The notes below the pieces were generated by a model. It was not told the origin of the DNA. It saw only the letters and a list, made by a program, of their open reading frames with translations, and ran no database searches. Both the position numbers and the translations under genes were made by a program. Below, piece by piece: positions 41,213 through 52,003 of a DNA stretch of 64,000 bases (positions are counted from its first letter, which is position 1; each line of letters begins with the position of its first letter). The stretch covers positions 62,001 through 126,000 of the forward strand of contig LVBV01000007.1 of NCBI GenBank assembly GCA_001604565.1. The letters are read 5' to 3'. Source of the DNA: Puniceicoccales bacterium Verruco_01. Its GTDB lineage: Bacteria; Verrucomicrobiota; Verrucomicrobiia; Opitutales; Oceanipulchritudinaceae.

Positions 41213-43042
41213 TTATTGCGAGCGCGCGTTTGCCGCCGGGAGAACCCGGATTCTTCCAAGGCCGCCCTTCGGATATGCCGCCGCCTCCACCCTGCCGCCG
41301 AGAGTCTGTTCGAAGAAGCTTTCCAGAGCCTCGTCCTGCCAGAGCGGGGTGAGGAAGGCCTGCGCCTTCGCGAGGGGATAGCCGTCGCCCCCGCGCGCGA
41401 GGAAGCCCGGCACGGCGATGGAGACGTTCGGCGCACCCGGGACGGGCTTGCCGTCCGCGACGATCTTCGTGCCGTCGTCGAGGGTGAGTGTTTGCACGCG
41501 GCAACCGGGCGCGGCGACGCCGTCGTATTCCAGAGAGAAACCCGCGATCTGGCCGAAGGCCCCGCCGGGGTTCGGAATGGTACCCAGCATGTGTTCGGCA
41601 ATCTTCTTGAAGCACCTCGGGCAGATGTTTTCCACAAGCGCGAGCTGGTTCCGGAAGGGGAGGATCGTACGAAGCTGCATCCGCGTGAGCGGGCCGGGGC
41701 CGAGAATCGCGTCGATCCGGATGTCGCCCCCGTTCACGATGGCGGCGACGGGCTCCGGCCTGCCGCACTCCCTTGCGAGGATGCGTCCCTGACGGAGGAA
41801 GGCGTCCGCCACAAGGTCGCCGAGGTTCGTCTCGCGCGAACGGACGGCGGTACGGGAGCCGTCGAGAGGCACCTCCGTCACCGCGCCGACACTGCCGGCA
41901 AGGTCCGCAAGGAAGGCCCGCACAGGCATTTCCACTTTTTCGAGAGTCTCTTCGTTTTTGGCAAAGGGCCGGGCGTGCGGCAGGGTGGCGGAATCGAAGG
42001 CGGAGACGAGGACCGGTCCGCCCGACGCGGCAAGAACGCGGCCAGCGTCGTCGAATTCGAGCTTGAGGCGCCCGACGTAGCGCAGGTGGCTCCCCGCCGT
42101 CACGATCGGCACGGCAACGCCTTCGCGATCGCGGACCGGTGCGCCGTCCGCATTGGTGTACAGAGGGTAGGGGCCCGCCTCGCGGTCCGCGAAGGGAATG
42201 CGCGCCAGTTCGGGCCCCGAGAGAAGTTCGTGCCCGCCGCCGGAAATCACGGCGTCCACACCCCGGATGCGGCGGACGAGGTCCTGATCGTTCCTCAGGC
42301 CCTGCAAATGGGTCAGGAGCAGGATGCAGTTCACCCCCTGCGCGGAGAGTTCGTCCACGCTCTTGTTGACGAGGATCGCCGCGTCGTCCACATCGGTGTC
42401 GCCGTCGTCGTCCGCGTCGATCAGGTGCGCGGGCGCGGGGGCGGAAATGTCCGGGAGGGCCCATGTCGTGACCCCGACAAGGCCCACCTTGCGCCCGCCG
42501 CAGTCCAGCACCGCGTACGGGGCCGTGAGCGCGGCCAGTTCGGGGCTCGCGGAGGCATCCACGTTGCAGGAGAGGATCCTCATCGTCCCCCCGTCCTTTC
42601 TTTCCGCCTGAACAAAGCGCGCGAAGCGTCCGGGGCCGAGGTCGAAGTCGTGATTGCCCGCCGCGGAGGCGTCCACCTTTGCCAGCGCGAAGAAGAGGGC
42701 GTCGTAATCGGTCCCGCCGGGATTGGCGCCGTTGCGGGAGGGATCCGAGGCGTCGAACGACGGGCCGGGCAGAAGATTGTCGCCCGCGCTTAACGTGAGG
42801 ACCGGTCCCGCGGCCTCCGCGCGCAGGGTGTCGAGAGCCGTCACAAAACGCGCCGCTCCGCCGTAGGCGGCGGGGCTGGACGGATCCTCCACATCCCGAG
42901 GCGCGGCGGAAGGTTCTCCGGAACCGGTCAGGTGCGATTCGGCATCGTTGAAGTGGAGCACCGTGAGCGAGAACTTCGCCGACAGCGGCGCGGCGGCAAC
43001 AAGCAGCGCCGCGGAAAAGAGTAGCGATTTCAGGATGAGCAT
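41213..43042 (-). CDS. Secreted 5'-nucleotidase/2',3'-cyclic phosphodiesterase-like protein
   Basis: The 609-residue product has a signal peptide (about 1-22) and the two-domain 5'-nucleotidase layout: metallophosphoesterase half with LTVLHFNDAESHL, SAGDNLLPG, AAGNHDFD, LLLTHLQ and ISGGGHELL, then the C-terminal substrate-binding half (from about 370; VNGGDIRIDAI). The first metal motif reads NDAE where NDxH is usual. An unusual aspartate-rich stretch, DADDDGDTDVDD, at about 205-216 resembles a dockerin/EF-hand calcium loop. A GGGAG ribosome site precedes the ATG at 43042. The enzyme probably scavenges nucleotides in the periplasm. Confidence 0.9.
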   Translation of the reverse strand: MLILKSLLFSAALLVAAAPLSAKFSLTVLHFNDAESHLTGSGEPSAAPRDVEDPSSPAAYGGAARFVTALDTLRAEAAGPVLTLSAGDNLLPGPSFDASDPSRNGANPGGTDYDALFFALAKVDASAAGNHDFDLGPGRFARFVQAERKDGGTMRILSCNVDASASPELAALTAPYAVLDCGGRKVGLVGVTTWALPDISAPAPAHLIDADDDGDTDVDDAAILVNKSVDELSAQGVNCILLLTHLQGLRNDQDLVRRIRGVDAVISGGGHELLSGPELARIPFADREAGPYPLYTNADGAPVRDREGVAVPIVTAGSHLRYVGRLKLEFDDAGRVLAASGGPVLVSAFDSATLPHARPFAKNEETLEKVEMPVRAFLADLAGSVGAVTEVPLDGSRTAVRSRETNLGDLVADAFLRQGRILARECGRPEPVAAIVNGGDIRIDAILGPGPLTRMQLRTILPFRNQLALVENICPRCFKKIAEHMLGTIPNPGGAFGQIAGFSLEYDGVAAPGCRVQTLTLDDGTKIVADGKPVPGAPNVSIAVPGFLARGGDGYPLAKAQAFLTPLWQDEALESFFEQTLGGRVEAAAYPKGGLGRIRVLPAANARSQ

Positions 43043-43112
43043 GGGGCTCTCCCAAAATGGCGCTCTCCCCTCCAAAACGCGATGGAAAAGTGATCGCAAA
43101 GTGGAGTCCGGG

Positions 43113-43886
43113 TCACTCTCCGGCGTCTTCCGCCGGCGGAGGAACGGCGGCGGCCACTCCGCGCGGACGCAGGCTGTGCATCGCGATTCCCGCCGCGACG
43201 GAGGCGTTGAGGGAATTGACGTGGCCGCACTGCTCGATGGAGACGATGTGGTCCGCCATGTTCAGGATGAACTGGCCGACGCCCCGGTCCTCCCCGCCGA
43301 CGACGAGCAGCACCTTCTCCCCCGGCATTCCGTTCAGCGAGTCGAGCTCGCTCTTGCCGTGGGCGTCGAGGGCGAGGATCTTGTAGCCGCGCTCCTTGGC
43401 CTCCCGAGCGTAGCGGTTGGAATCCTTCTCGCGGGCTATTCGCATGAACTCCGCCGCGCCCGCCGACACCTTGACGACGCTCGGGTACACCTCCGGAACA
43501 CCCTTCACGGGCAGAAAGACGTTGCCGAAACCGAAGATCTCGGCGCTCCGCAGGATGGCGCCCACGTTGTGCGGGTCCTCCACGTTGTCGAGCAGGAGCA
43601 GCCGGTCCGGTCCGAAGATCTCCTCCCACGGCGCGTACGGGTAGAGGCTCGTCCGGATCACCGCGCCCTGATGTTCGTCGCTGCCGCAGAGCTGCGTCAG
43701 GCGCCCGCGATCCGTGTACTGGATCGGAATGCCGTTCTTTTCCAGCAGGGCGACGAGCTTCTTGAGGCGCGCGCTGTCCCGCGTGGCGTCGTTCACAAAG
43801 GCGTCGTAAAACTTGCGCCGACCCGCGCGCAGGGCCTCGAAGCAGGGGTTGAGCCCATAAAGGAATTCACGGGTGGAAGGTGCCAT
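43113..43886 (-). CDS. rlmB: SpoU-family RNA 2'-O-methyltransferase (TrmH/RlmB-like)
   Basis: The 257-residue product has an N-terminal substrate-binding domain (about 1-90; FLYGLNPCFEALRAGRRKF) and the C-terminal SPOUT knot: LLLLDNVEDPHNVGAILRSAE (about 97-117), VVGGEDRGVG (about 193), and SLNASVAAGIAMH (about 223). These fit RlmB (Gm2251 of 23S rRNA) or TrmH (tRNA). The symbol is a best guess. It lies 50 bases downstream of the CNNM gene and 70 bases before the 5'-nucleotidase gene, all on the same strand. Confidence 0.88.
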   Translation of the reverse strand: MAPSTREFLYGLNPCFEALRAGRRKFYDAFVNDATRDSARLKKLVALLEKNGIPIQYTDRGRLTQLCGSDEHQGAVIRTSLYPYAPWEEIFGPDRLLLLDNVEDPHNVGAILRSAEIFGFGNVFLPVKGVPEVYPSVVKVSAGAAEFMRIAREKDSNRYAREAKERGYKILALDAHGKSELDSLNGMPGEKVLLVVGGEDRGVGQFILNMADHIVSIEQCGHVNSLNASVAAGIAMHSLRPRGVAAAVPPPAEDAGE

Positions 43887-43936
43887 TCCCCATCGGAACC
43901 CGGTGACGGGCGCGTGGCAATCCTCTTCTTTGCCGA

Positions 43937-45232
43937 CTACACCACCGGGCGCATCACGACTTTGGCCACCCGGAGGCGGTCCATGGTCTCCACCTCGAAC
44001 TCCCAGCCGTTCCAGCGGAAGGAGGCGCCCTCCACCGGCATGCCGCCGAGCCTTTCCGTGACGAAGCCCCCGAGGGTCACGAAGGCGGCCTCGCCCTCGC
44101 CCGGGAGCGGCGGCAGGGAAAAGCGGCGGCGCAGCTCCCCGACGGAGAGCGCTCCGTCCACCATCCACGAGCCGTCCGGGCGGCGCTTGGTCGCCTCGCC
44201 GGGCCGCTCGCCCTTGTCGGGAAGCTCGCCGACGATGGCCGCCATCACGTCGATCAGGGTCACCATGCCCTTCACGAGGCCGAATTCGTCCGTTACGAGG
44301 GCCCGCTGCTTCTTCTTTTTGCGGAAGAGGTCCAGCACCTCCACCGCCGTGAGGGTGTCCGGCACAAAGAGCGGCTTTTCCAGATTCGCGCGGATGCTGC
44401 CGGGAACGCCCGCCGCCATGTTCGCCCACAGGGCCTTGACGCCCACCATGCCGAGGATTTCGTCGGGATTGCCCCGGCAGACGGGGAAGTGCGAGTGGCC
44501 ACTTGTGACGATTTTCCGCCAGTTGATTTCGTCGGGGTCGTCGATGTCCAGCCACACGATGCGCGTGCGGTGCGTCATGATCTCCGTCACGGGGCATTCG
44601 TCCAGACGCAGGACGCCCTCCACCATGTGGCGCTCGCCCTTGTGGAAGACGCCCGCGCTCGTGCCCTCGGCCATGAGGGAGGAGATTTCCTCCTCGGTCG
44701 GCGGGGCTTTCTTCTCGTCGTCGAGGGAAAAGAGCCGCAAAAGGGCGTTGGAACTGCCCGCGAGGACCCAGACGATCGGCGCGGCGACCTTGGAGAGGAG
44801 CAGCATGGGCCGTGCGACGATGGCGGCCACCGTCTCGGGGCTGCGCAGCGCCACGCGCTTGGGGACGAGCTCGCCGACGAGGATCGAAAGGAAGGTGATG
44901 GAGCAGACGACCGCCACGAGGGCGATCTCCTCCGAGGCCGCCTTCAAAAAGGCGATCCGCGCGAGAAACAGCGCGAGGGAGTCCGAAATCGCCACCCCGC
45001 CGTACGCGCCCGCCACGATGCCGACGAGGGTGATGCCCACCTGCACCGTGGAAAGGAAACGGTCCGGATTCTCCGCGAGGGACAGGGCGATCCCCGCGTT
45101 TTTGGAGCCCGCCTCGGCCCGCGCCTTCAGCACCGCCTTGCGCGAGGAGACCACCGCGATTTCCGACATCGCCAGTACTCCGTTCACAAGAACGAGCAGG
45201 AGGATGATCGCGATTTCGGGCAGCAGGCTCAT
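43937..45232 (-). CDS. CNNM/CorC-type transporter (hemolysin family)
   Basis: The 431-residue product has an N-terminal DUF21 (CNNM) membrane domain (about 1-185; three to four helices, with the VGELVPKRVALRSPE motif near 130) and two CBS domains (about 200-325; LIDVMAAIVGELPDKG linking) followed by a CorC/HlyC domain (about 345-430). Family members take part in magnesium or cobalt efflux and in membrane stress. Compared with the paralogue at 50.7 kb this copy keeps the GELxPK and SEIAVVSSRK motifs. The start at 45232 is preferred to a TTG at 45250. Confidence 0.92.
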   Translation of the reverse strand: MSLLPEIAIILLLVLVNGVLAMSEIAVVSSRKAVLKARAEAGSKNAGIALSLAENPDRFLSTVQVGITLVGIVAGAYGGVAISDSLALFLARIAFLKAASEEIALVAVVCSITFLSILVGELVPKRVALRSPETVAAIVARPMLLLSKVAAPIVWVLAGSSNALLRLFSLDDEKKAPPTEEEISSLMAEGTSAGVFHKGERHMVEGVLRLDECPVTEIMTHRTRIVWLDIDDPDEINWRKIVTSGHSHFPVCRGNPDEILGMVGVKALWANMAAGVPGSIRANLEKPLFVPDTLTAVEVLDLFRKKKKQRALVTDEFGLVKGMVTLIDVMAAIVGELPDKGERPGEATKRRPDGSWMVDGALSVGELRRRFSLPPLPGEGEAAFVTLGGFVTERLGGMPVEGASFRWNGWEFEVETMDRLRVAKVVMRPVV

Positions 45233-45310
45233 GAACAGGGCAAAACCCAAACAGGGCTCATTCTTTGCCGGAATGCGCCCCTTCGCAAGAAGATCGGTTC
45301 ATTTGCGGGC

Positions 45311-45349
45311 AAAAGAAGACCCGCGCCGGAACGAATCCCGGCGCGGGTC
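45311..45349 (-). terminator. Terminator of the GH130 gene
   Basis: GACCCGCGCCGG (45318-45329) and CCGGCGCGGGTC (45338-45349) form a perfect 12-pair stem with an eight-base loop. The minus-strand tail is TTCTTTT. It lies 25 bases after the GH130 stop (45374) and before the CNNM start. Confidence 0.8.
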
Positions 45350-45373
45350 CCGAAAAACGGGATCGGATGCGTG

Positions 45374-46573
45374 CTAGCTCTCCATGTAGGCGCGGTTGGC
45401 GCGGACAAGGTCGAGGCGCTGCTTCACGCAGAGGTGGCTCTTCAGCGGATCGGGCGGCGTGTTTTTGCAGTAATCGACGAGCTTGTCGATGGTGCTCGTC
45501 GCCACGTGGAGGCGCGTGTCGCTACTGGCATAGTAGATGAAGACGTTGCCGTCGGGTGTCGCGCACCAGCCGTTACTGAAAAGGACGTTCGACACGTCGC
45601 CGACCCGCTCGCCGCCCTCGGGCGCCAGGAAGTAACCGCCGGGCGTGTAGATCACCTTGGAGGGATCGTCGAGGCTCGTCATGAACATGTAGAGGACGTA
45701 GCGCAGGCCCGCCGCGCAGCCGCGCACCCCGTGTGCCAGATGCAGCCAGCCCTCCTTGGTCTTGATCGGGGCCGGGCCCTGACCGTTCTTCATCTCCTTG
45801 ATCGTGTGGTACTGGCGGGGCTCGAAGGCGCTCTCGCTGGTCACCACGGCGGGGTTCATGCTCTTGGAGAAGGCCCAGCCGATGCCGCCGCCCTTGCCCG
45901 CCTCGATGAAGCTGTCCTGTGGGCGGGTGTAGAAGGCGTATTGGCCCTTCACGAATTCCGGGTGCAGTACGACGTTCCGCTGCTGGGCGCTCGGGCTCTT
46001 GAAGTCCGGCAGGCGCTCCCACGTGTGGAGGTCCTTCGTCCGGACGATGCCGCACTGGGCCACGGCGCTCGAAAGGTCGCCCTCCGGGGCATTCGGATCC
46101 TTGCGTTCCACGCAGAAGATGCCGTAGATCCAGCCGTCTTCGTGTTGCGTCAGCCGCATGTCGTACACGTTCGTCGGGGCGTCCTTCTCGTCCAGCTCGG
46201 GGATGAGGCAGGGCTCCTCCCGGAAACGGAAGCCGTCGAGGCCCGTCTCGCTCTCGGCCACGGCGAAGAAGCTCTTGCGGTCCGCGCCCTCGGTGCGGAT
46301 GACCAAAAGAAAACGTCCATCCAGATAAATCGCGCCCGCGTTGAAGGCCGCGTTGATCCCGAGGCGCTCCATCCCATAGGGATTGGTCTGCGGGTTCATG
46401 TCGTAGCGCCAGGCGATCGGCACGTGCGCCGCGGTGACGACGCAGTCCTTCCAGCGCTGCACGATGCCGTTGTCCCAAGTGGAATAGTCCGGCAGGTTGC
46501 GGCGGTTGATGAGAACTTCCTGCTCGGCGAGCTGGCGGAGGATGCGTGGATGGAGGGGTTTGTTCATGGTCAT
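45374..46573 (-). CDS. GH130 glycoside phosphorylase (mannosyl-glucose type)
   Basis: The 399-residue product resembles GH130_1 4-O-beta-D-mannosyl-D-glucose phosphorylase, which splits beta-mannosides with phosphate to mannose 1-phosphate plus glucose. It is a five-bladed beta-propeller with motifs [19 protein letters not shown] (about 75-93), [16 protein letters not shown] and [11 protein letters not shown]. Length fits the family. The substrate in this bacterium could be mannan-derived or another glycan. It is an isolated gene: own promoter at 46612-46640 and own terminator. Start codons at 46573 and 46567 are equally likely. Confidence 0.9.
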   Translation of the reverse strand: MTMNKPLHPRILRQLAEQEVLINRRNLPDYSTWDNGIVQRWKDCVVTAAHVPIAWRYDMNPQTNPYGMERLGINAAFNAGAIYLDGRFLLVIRTEGADRKSFFAVAESETGLDGFRFREEPCLIPELDEKDAPTNVYDMRLTQHEDGWIYGIFCVERKDPNAPEGDLSSAVAQCGIVRTKDLHTWERLPDFKSPSAQQRNVVLHPEFVKGQYAFYTRPQDSFIEAGKGGGIGWAFSKSMNPAVVTSESAFEPRQYHTIKEMKNGQGPAPIKTKEGWLHLAHGVRGCAAGLRYVLYMFMTSLDDPSKVIYTPGGYFLAPEGGERVGDVSNVLFSNGWCATPDGNVFIYYASSDTRLHVATSTIDKLVDYCKNTPPDPLKSHLCVKQRLDLVRANRAYMES

Positions 46574-46611
46574 GAGAGGGGCCGTTTGTGGATCGACGGA
46601 CCGAAGACATC

Positions 46612-46640
46612 ATTTGAAGTGGAGGGGATTGCCTCGTCAA
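46612..46640 (-). promoter_or_regulatory. Promoter of the GH130 gene
   Basis: On the minus strand TTGACG (46635-46640), a 17-bp spacer and TCAAAT (46612-46617) form a sigma-70-type promoter. The predicted start is about 32 bases before the GH130 ATG. The region 46640-46735 upstream is non-coding and holds an imperfect palindrome CAAAGAGTCTCTGCTTTG, possibly an operator. Confidence 0.5.
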
Positions 46641-46735
46641 AACTTCTTTGGATGTCGGCGCAAAGAGTCTCTGCTTTGACGGAAATGGGCACGGGGATGA
46701 GCTTTTTGCTCATCTTTCGTGCAACAAAACTCAAA

Positions 46736-48505
<1,770 letters not shown>

Positions 48506-48661
48506 GTCCCAAATTCGTACCGAAAGCGCCGCGCCGCGCAAGCGGATAGAGAAGGCCCGAAACGAGGCGGAAGACGCGCTGGCATCCTCGAATCCGGGGC
48601 AGAAAAAAGCCCGCCCCGACACGAGACGGACTTTCGCAAAAGACATGGGTGAGGTTGCCGG

Positions 48662-49354
48662 TCAGGCCTTTTTCTGACAGGCGATGACTCGGTACAACAG
48701 CGCGCCGACAACGCCGCCCAGGATCGGGGCGACCCAGAAGAGCCACACCTGCTGGAGCGCCCAGCCGCCCTCGTAAATCGCCACGCCGAGACTCCGGGCC
48801 GGATTCACGGAGGTGTTCGTCACCGGGATGCTGACAAGGTGGATGAGCGTGAGGCACAGGCCGATCGCGATCGGCGCGAGCCCCGCCGGGGCGCGGCTGT
48901 CGGTGGAGCCCATGATGACGAAGAGGAAGATCGCCGTCATGACGACCTCGCAGACGAACGCGGCGCAAAGTCCGTAACCGCCGGGGGAGTGAATCCCGTA
49001 ACCGTTGCAGGCAAAACCGCCCTCCAGCGAGAATCCCGCCTTGCCGCTCGCGATGAGGTAAAGGACTCCCGCGGCGACGATTCCGCCGCCGACCTGTGCA
49101 ACGATGTAGGGAAGAATCTCCTTCGCCGGGAAGCGTCCGCCGCTCCAGAGGCCGAGGGTGACGGCGGGGTTCAAGTGGCATCCGGAAATGTGCCCGATCG
49201 CATAGGCCATCGTAAGGACGGTGAGGCCGAAGGCGAGGGCCACGCCGACAAAGCCGATGCCGAGCCCCGGAAAGGCCGCCGCCAGCACGGCGCTGCCGCA
49301 TCCGCCGAGGACCAGCCAGAACGTTCCGATGAATTCCGCCAGATATTTTTGCAT
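48662..49354 (-). CDS. aqpZ: Aquaporin Z-like MIP channel
   Basis: The 230-residue product has six membrane helices and the two NPA boxes: HLNPAVT (about 62) and SVNPARSLG (about 185). The water-selective AqpZ subgroup is favoured by the short loops and by [17 protein letters not shown] at the N-terminus. A glycerol channel is less likely because there is no glp gene nearby. AAGGAAC lies near the ATG at 49354, decisive over a longer reading from 49405. Confidence 0.92.
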   Translation of the reverse strand: MQKYLAEFIGTFWLVLGGCGSAVLAAAFPGLGIGFVGVALAFGLTVLTMAYAIGHISGCHLNPAVTLGLWSGGRFPAKEILPYIVAQVGGGIVAAGVLYLIASGKAGFSLEGGFACNGYGIHSPGGYGLCAAFVCEVVMTAIFLFVIMGSTDSRAPAGLAPIAIGLCLTLIHLVSIPVTNTSVNPARSLGVAIYEGGWALQQVWLFWVAPILGGVVGALLYRVIACQKKA

Positions 49355-49598
49355 GGGGTTCCTTGTCGTATTGTGAGTGTTGATTCCCGGTATTCGCCGG
49401 TGCATGAAAAATAGGCGCGGGGAAAGAGGATGACAATCCGTATCCCCCGCGTCCGGCGACGTTCGGGTGAAATGGAAGAAACGTTTCGGGAACCGGGGCA
49501 GGGGAGGCGCCGGGGCTATGGAAAGCGAGGCCGTGAGGCTGCGAACAGGCTGCTAACATCTCGACAGGCACCCGCCTCATTCCTTTGATGGATCCGCA

Positions 49599-50708
49599 AT
49601 GAACTACTCCCAGCTTGTGAAGCCCTCGATTGCGGGGGTTCCGGTTTACATCCCGGGGAAGCCCATCGAGGTCGTCGCCCGCGAACTTGGCATGGAGCCC
49701 TCCTCCCTCGCCAAGATGGCCTCCAACGAAAACCCCCTCGGCAGCTCGCCGAAGGGCCTGCGCGCGGCAAAGGCGGCGCTTGCCGAGGCCTTCATGTATC
49801 CGGAGAACAGCGCGTTCTTCCTGAAAGCGAAGCTCGCCGCGAAGCTCGGCGTGACGCCGGAGAACCTCGTCGTCACCGCGGGCTCGAACGAGATCATCTA
49901 TCTTTTGGGCGACCTGTTCCTCGCGCCGGGCGTGGAGGTTGTGATGAGCAAGCCCTGCTTCATCACCGGGAAGATCGTGACGCTGCTCAACGGCGCCAAG
50001 CCCGTCGAGGTGCCGCTGAAAGAAGATCTTTCGCAGGACCTCGACGGCCTGCTCGCGGCGATCACGCCCGCGACGCGCCTCGTGTACCTGCCGGACCCGA
50101 ACAACCCTACCGGCACCGTCATTTCTCCGGAGGCGCTGGACAAATTCGTCGCGTCGCTGCCGGATCACGTGGTCCTCGTGTACGACGAGGCCTACCGCGA
50201 GTACCGCAGCGACATCCCGGATTCGGTCAAGTATGTGAAGCAGGGCAAAAAGGTCGTCGCGATGCGCACCTTCTCCAAGATTTACGGCCTCGCGGGTCTG
50301 CGCGTGGGCTACGCGGTGTGCGAGCCGGAGATGGCCGCGCTCATCGACCGCGTGCGCCCGCCCTTCGACGTGTCGGTGCCCGCCCTCGCGGCGGCGCTGG
50401 CGGCGGCGGACGATACGGCGTGGGTCAAAAAGTGCCACAAGGCGAACGCCGAGGGCCTCGCCTACCTGCAAAAGGAGCTTTCCGCCCTCGGACTAAAACC
50501 GGTGGCGGGTGAGGCGAACTTCCTGCTCGTCCACTTCGGGCCGCGCGCGAAGGAGATTTTCGTGCAGCTTGAGAAGAAGGGCTTCATCATCCGGCCCGTG
50601 GCCAATTACGGACTGCCGGAACACCTGCGCATCAGCGTGGGCACTTCCGCGCAGAACGCGGGCCTTGTGGCGGCGATCGCCGGGATCGTCGGCACTTCGT
50701 CGCGATGA
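49599..50708 (+). CDS. hisC: Histidinol-phosphate aminotransferase
   Basis: HisC transfers an amino group from glutamate to imidazole-acetol phosphate in histidine synthesis. The 369-residue PLP fold-type I product contains ASNENPLGSSPKGL (about 42), the DPNNPTGTVI element (about 166), VLVYDEAYREY (about 188) and the PLP lysine in RTFSKIYGLAGLRVGYA (about 223). Some aromatic aminotransferases look similar, but the N-terminal and YDEAY elements fit HisC. It stands alone, with a 244-bp upstream region, and overlaps the next gene by four bases. Confidence 0.93.
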   Translation: MNYSQLVKPSIAGVPVYIPGKPIEVVARELGMEPSSLAKMASNENPLGSSPKGLRAAKAALAEAFMYPENSAFFLKAKLAAKLGVTPENLVVTAGSNEIIYLLGDLFLAPGVEVVMSKPCFITGKIVTLLNGAKPVEVPLKEDLSQDLDGLLAAITPATRLVYLPDPNNPTGTVISPEALDKFVASLPDHVVLVYDEAYREYRSDIPDSVKYVKQGKKVVAMRTFSKIYGLAGLRVGYAVCEPEMAALIDRVRPPFDVSVPALAAALAAADDTAWVKKCHKANAEGLAYLQKELSALGLKPVAGEANFLLVHFGPRAKEIFVQLEKKGFIIRPVANYGLPEHLRISVGTSAQNAGLVAAIAGIVGTSSR

Positions 50709-52003
50709 ACGCCGCCGACGCCAGTCTCTGGTCCCTCGCGCCCGTCGGGGTTTTGTTCATCCTCTCGAACGCCCTGCTCGTCGCCTCGGAGCTGGCGCTA
50801 TTGCGCGCGTGTCTGGCGCACTTCGAGCCCGGCCTTGCGGATCGCCTGCGCGAGGAGCCCTCCACGCGGAGACTGTTGGACGACGCCGAGGGCACGGCGC
50901 GGCTGCTCAGAACGGCCAGCTTCCTCGGCGCGGGCTGCTATGCGCTCGTCCTTTTCCGGATGGGGTACGTCGCGTATTTCCGGGCGGGCGGGGAGGGGCT
51001 TTTCCCGCTTCTGGCGGCTGGGTTGCTCCTGGCCTGCGGGACGGGTCTCTTTCTCTTTTTCGGCGTCCTTCTGCCGCGCGTGGCGGGTTTGCGCCACCCG
51101 GAGGGCACCCTGCGCCTGGCCGCGCGGGCTCTCTACCTGTATGCGCCGCTCGATTATCTCGTGGTGAAGCCCATGCGCTTTCTTGTGAGCGCCTTCATGC
51201 GAAGGGTGGGGGTGCGCGACGTGCCGGGGCTGGAATCGCTCGGCTTCGAGGAGCAGATCGAGCGCGAGGACTCCGGTGAGGATTCGCTGCCGCCGATGGC
51301 GCGCCGGATCTTCAAGAACGCGCTGGAGATGCGCGGCCTTGTGGTGAGCGACGTCCTCTTGCCGCGCCATCAGGTGCAGTGGATGGACCTGAACGACAGC
51401 GTGGAGGCGAATCTGCGCCTTGCCCGGGAGACCGGTCACACGCGGTTCCCCCTCTGCATCGGGGACCTCGACCGCTGCGTGGGCCTGATCCACATCAAGG
51501 ACGTCTTCCGGCGCGGAAGCGGGCCGCGCGGGCTGGACCTGCGCAAGTTGAAACGCGAGATCCTGCGCATTTCACCCGAGACGAGCGTGGAGGAGGCGAT
51601 GCACACGCTGCTCTCCCGCCGCCAGCACATGGCCCTTGTCGTCGATGAATTTCGCGGCGCGGAGGGCATCGTGACGTTGGAGCGGTTGCTGGAGCTTCTC
51701 GTGGGCGACATCCGCGACGAATTCGACCAAGAGGAGGACAACATCCGCCGCATGCCCAACGGCGAGTATTCCGTCGCGGGCCTCGCCCCGGCCTACGAGG
51801 TGGAGCGCGCGCTGGAGATGGAGTTCGCCGACCGCGAGGTATCCACCTTCGGCGGGCAGATCACCGCATTTCTGGGCCGCATCCCCGCGCAGGGCGAGCG
51901 TCTCAGGCTGGACGGCCTCGACATCGTGGTGACCGAGGTGGATGAGCGCCGCGTGATCCGCGCCCGCGTCCACCGGCTTCCTACCGACCCGGAGGAGGAA
52001 TAG
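50705..52003 (+). CDS. Degenerate CNNM/CorC paralogue
   Basis: The 432-residue product has the same layout as the protein at 45.2 kb: membrane domain (about 1-170), two CBS domains (about 205-330; HTRFPLCIGDLDRCVGLIHIKDVF), and a CorC/HlyC domain (about 345-425). The membrane half has lost hallmark residues: the GELxPKR motif reads FGVLLPRVAGL and the first helix reads SNALLVASELALLRA. It may be a regulator or a transporter with altered ions. Its ATG lies inside the hisC stop, so it is coupled to hisC translation. Its 3' end overlaps the convergent chagasin-like gene by 23 bp. Confidence 0.85.
   Translation: MNAADASLWSLAPVGVLFILSNALLVASELALLRACLAHFEPGLADRLREEPSTRRLLDDAEGTARLLRTASFLGAGCYALVLFRMGYVAYFRAGGEGLFPLLAAGLLLACGTGLFLFFGVLLPRVAGLRHPEGTLRLAARALYLYAPLDYLVVKPMRFLVSAFMRRVGVRDVPGLESLGFEEQIEREDSGEDSLPPMARRIFKNALEMRGLVVSDVLLPRHQVQWMDLNDSVEANLRLARETGHTRFPLCIGDLDRCVGLIHIKDVFRRGSGPRGLDLRKLKREILRISPETSVEEAMHTLLSRRQHMALVVDEFRGAEGIVTLERLLELLVGDIRDEFDQEEDNIRRMPNGEYSVAGLAPAYEVERALEMEFADREVSTFGGQITAFLGRIPAQGERLRLDGLDIVVTEVDERRVIRARVHRLPTDPEEE

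Noticed and set aside
40473-43055. A single 860-codon reading covering the lipoate ligase and part of the 5'-nucleotidase region.
   Set aside because: The conserved ligase motifs begin at 41186; upstream of that the frame is the shadow of the 5'-nucleotidase gene.
46663-46680. A LacI operator upstream of the GH130 gene (CAAAGAGTCTCTGCTTTG).
   Set aside because: It is an imperfect palindrome without the CG centre typical of LacI sites, so I only note it within the promoter entry.
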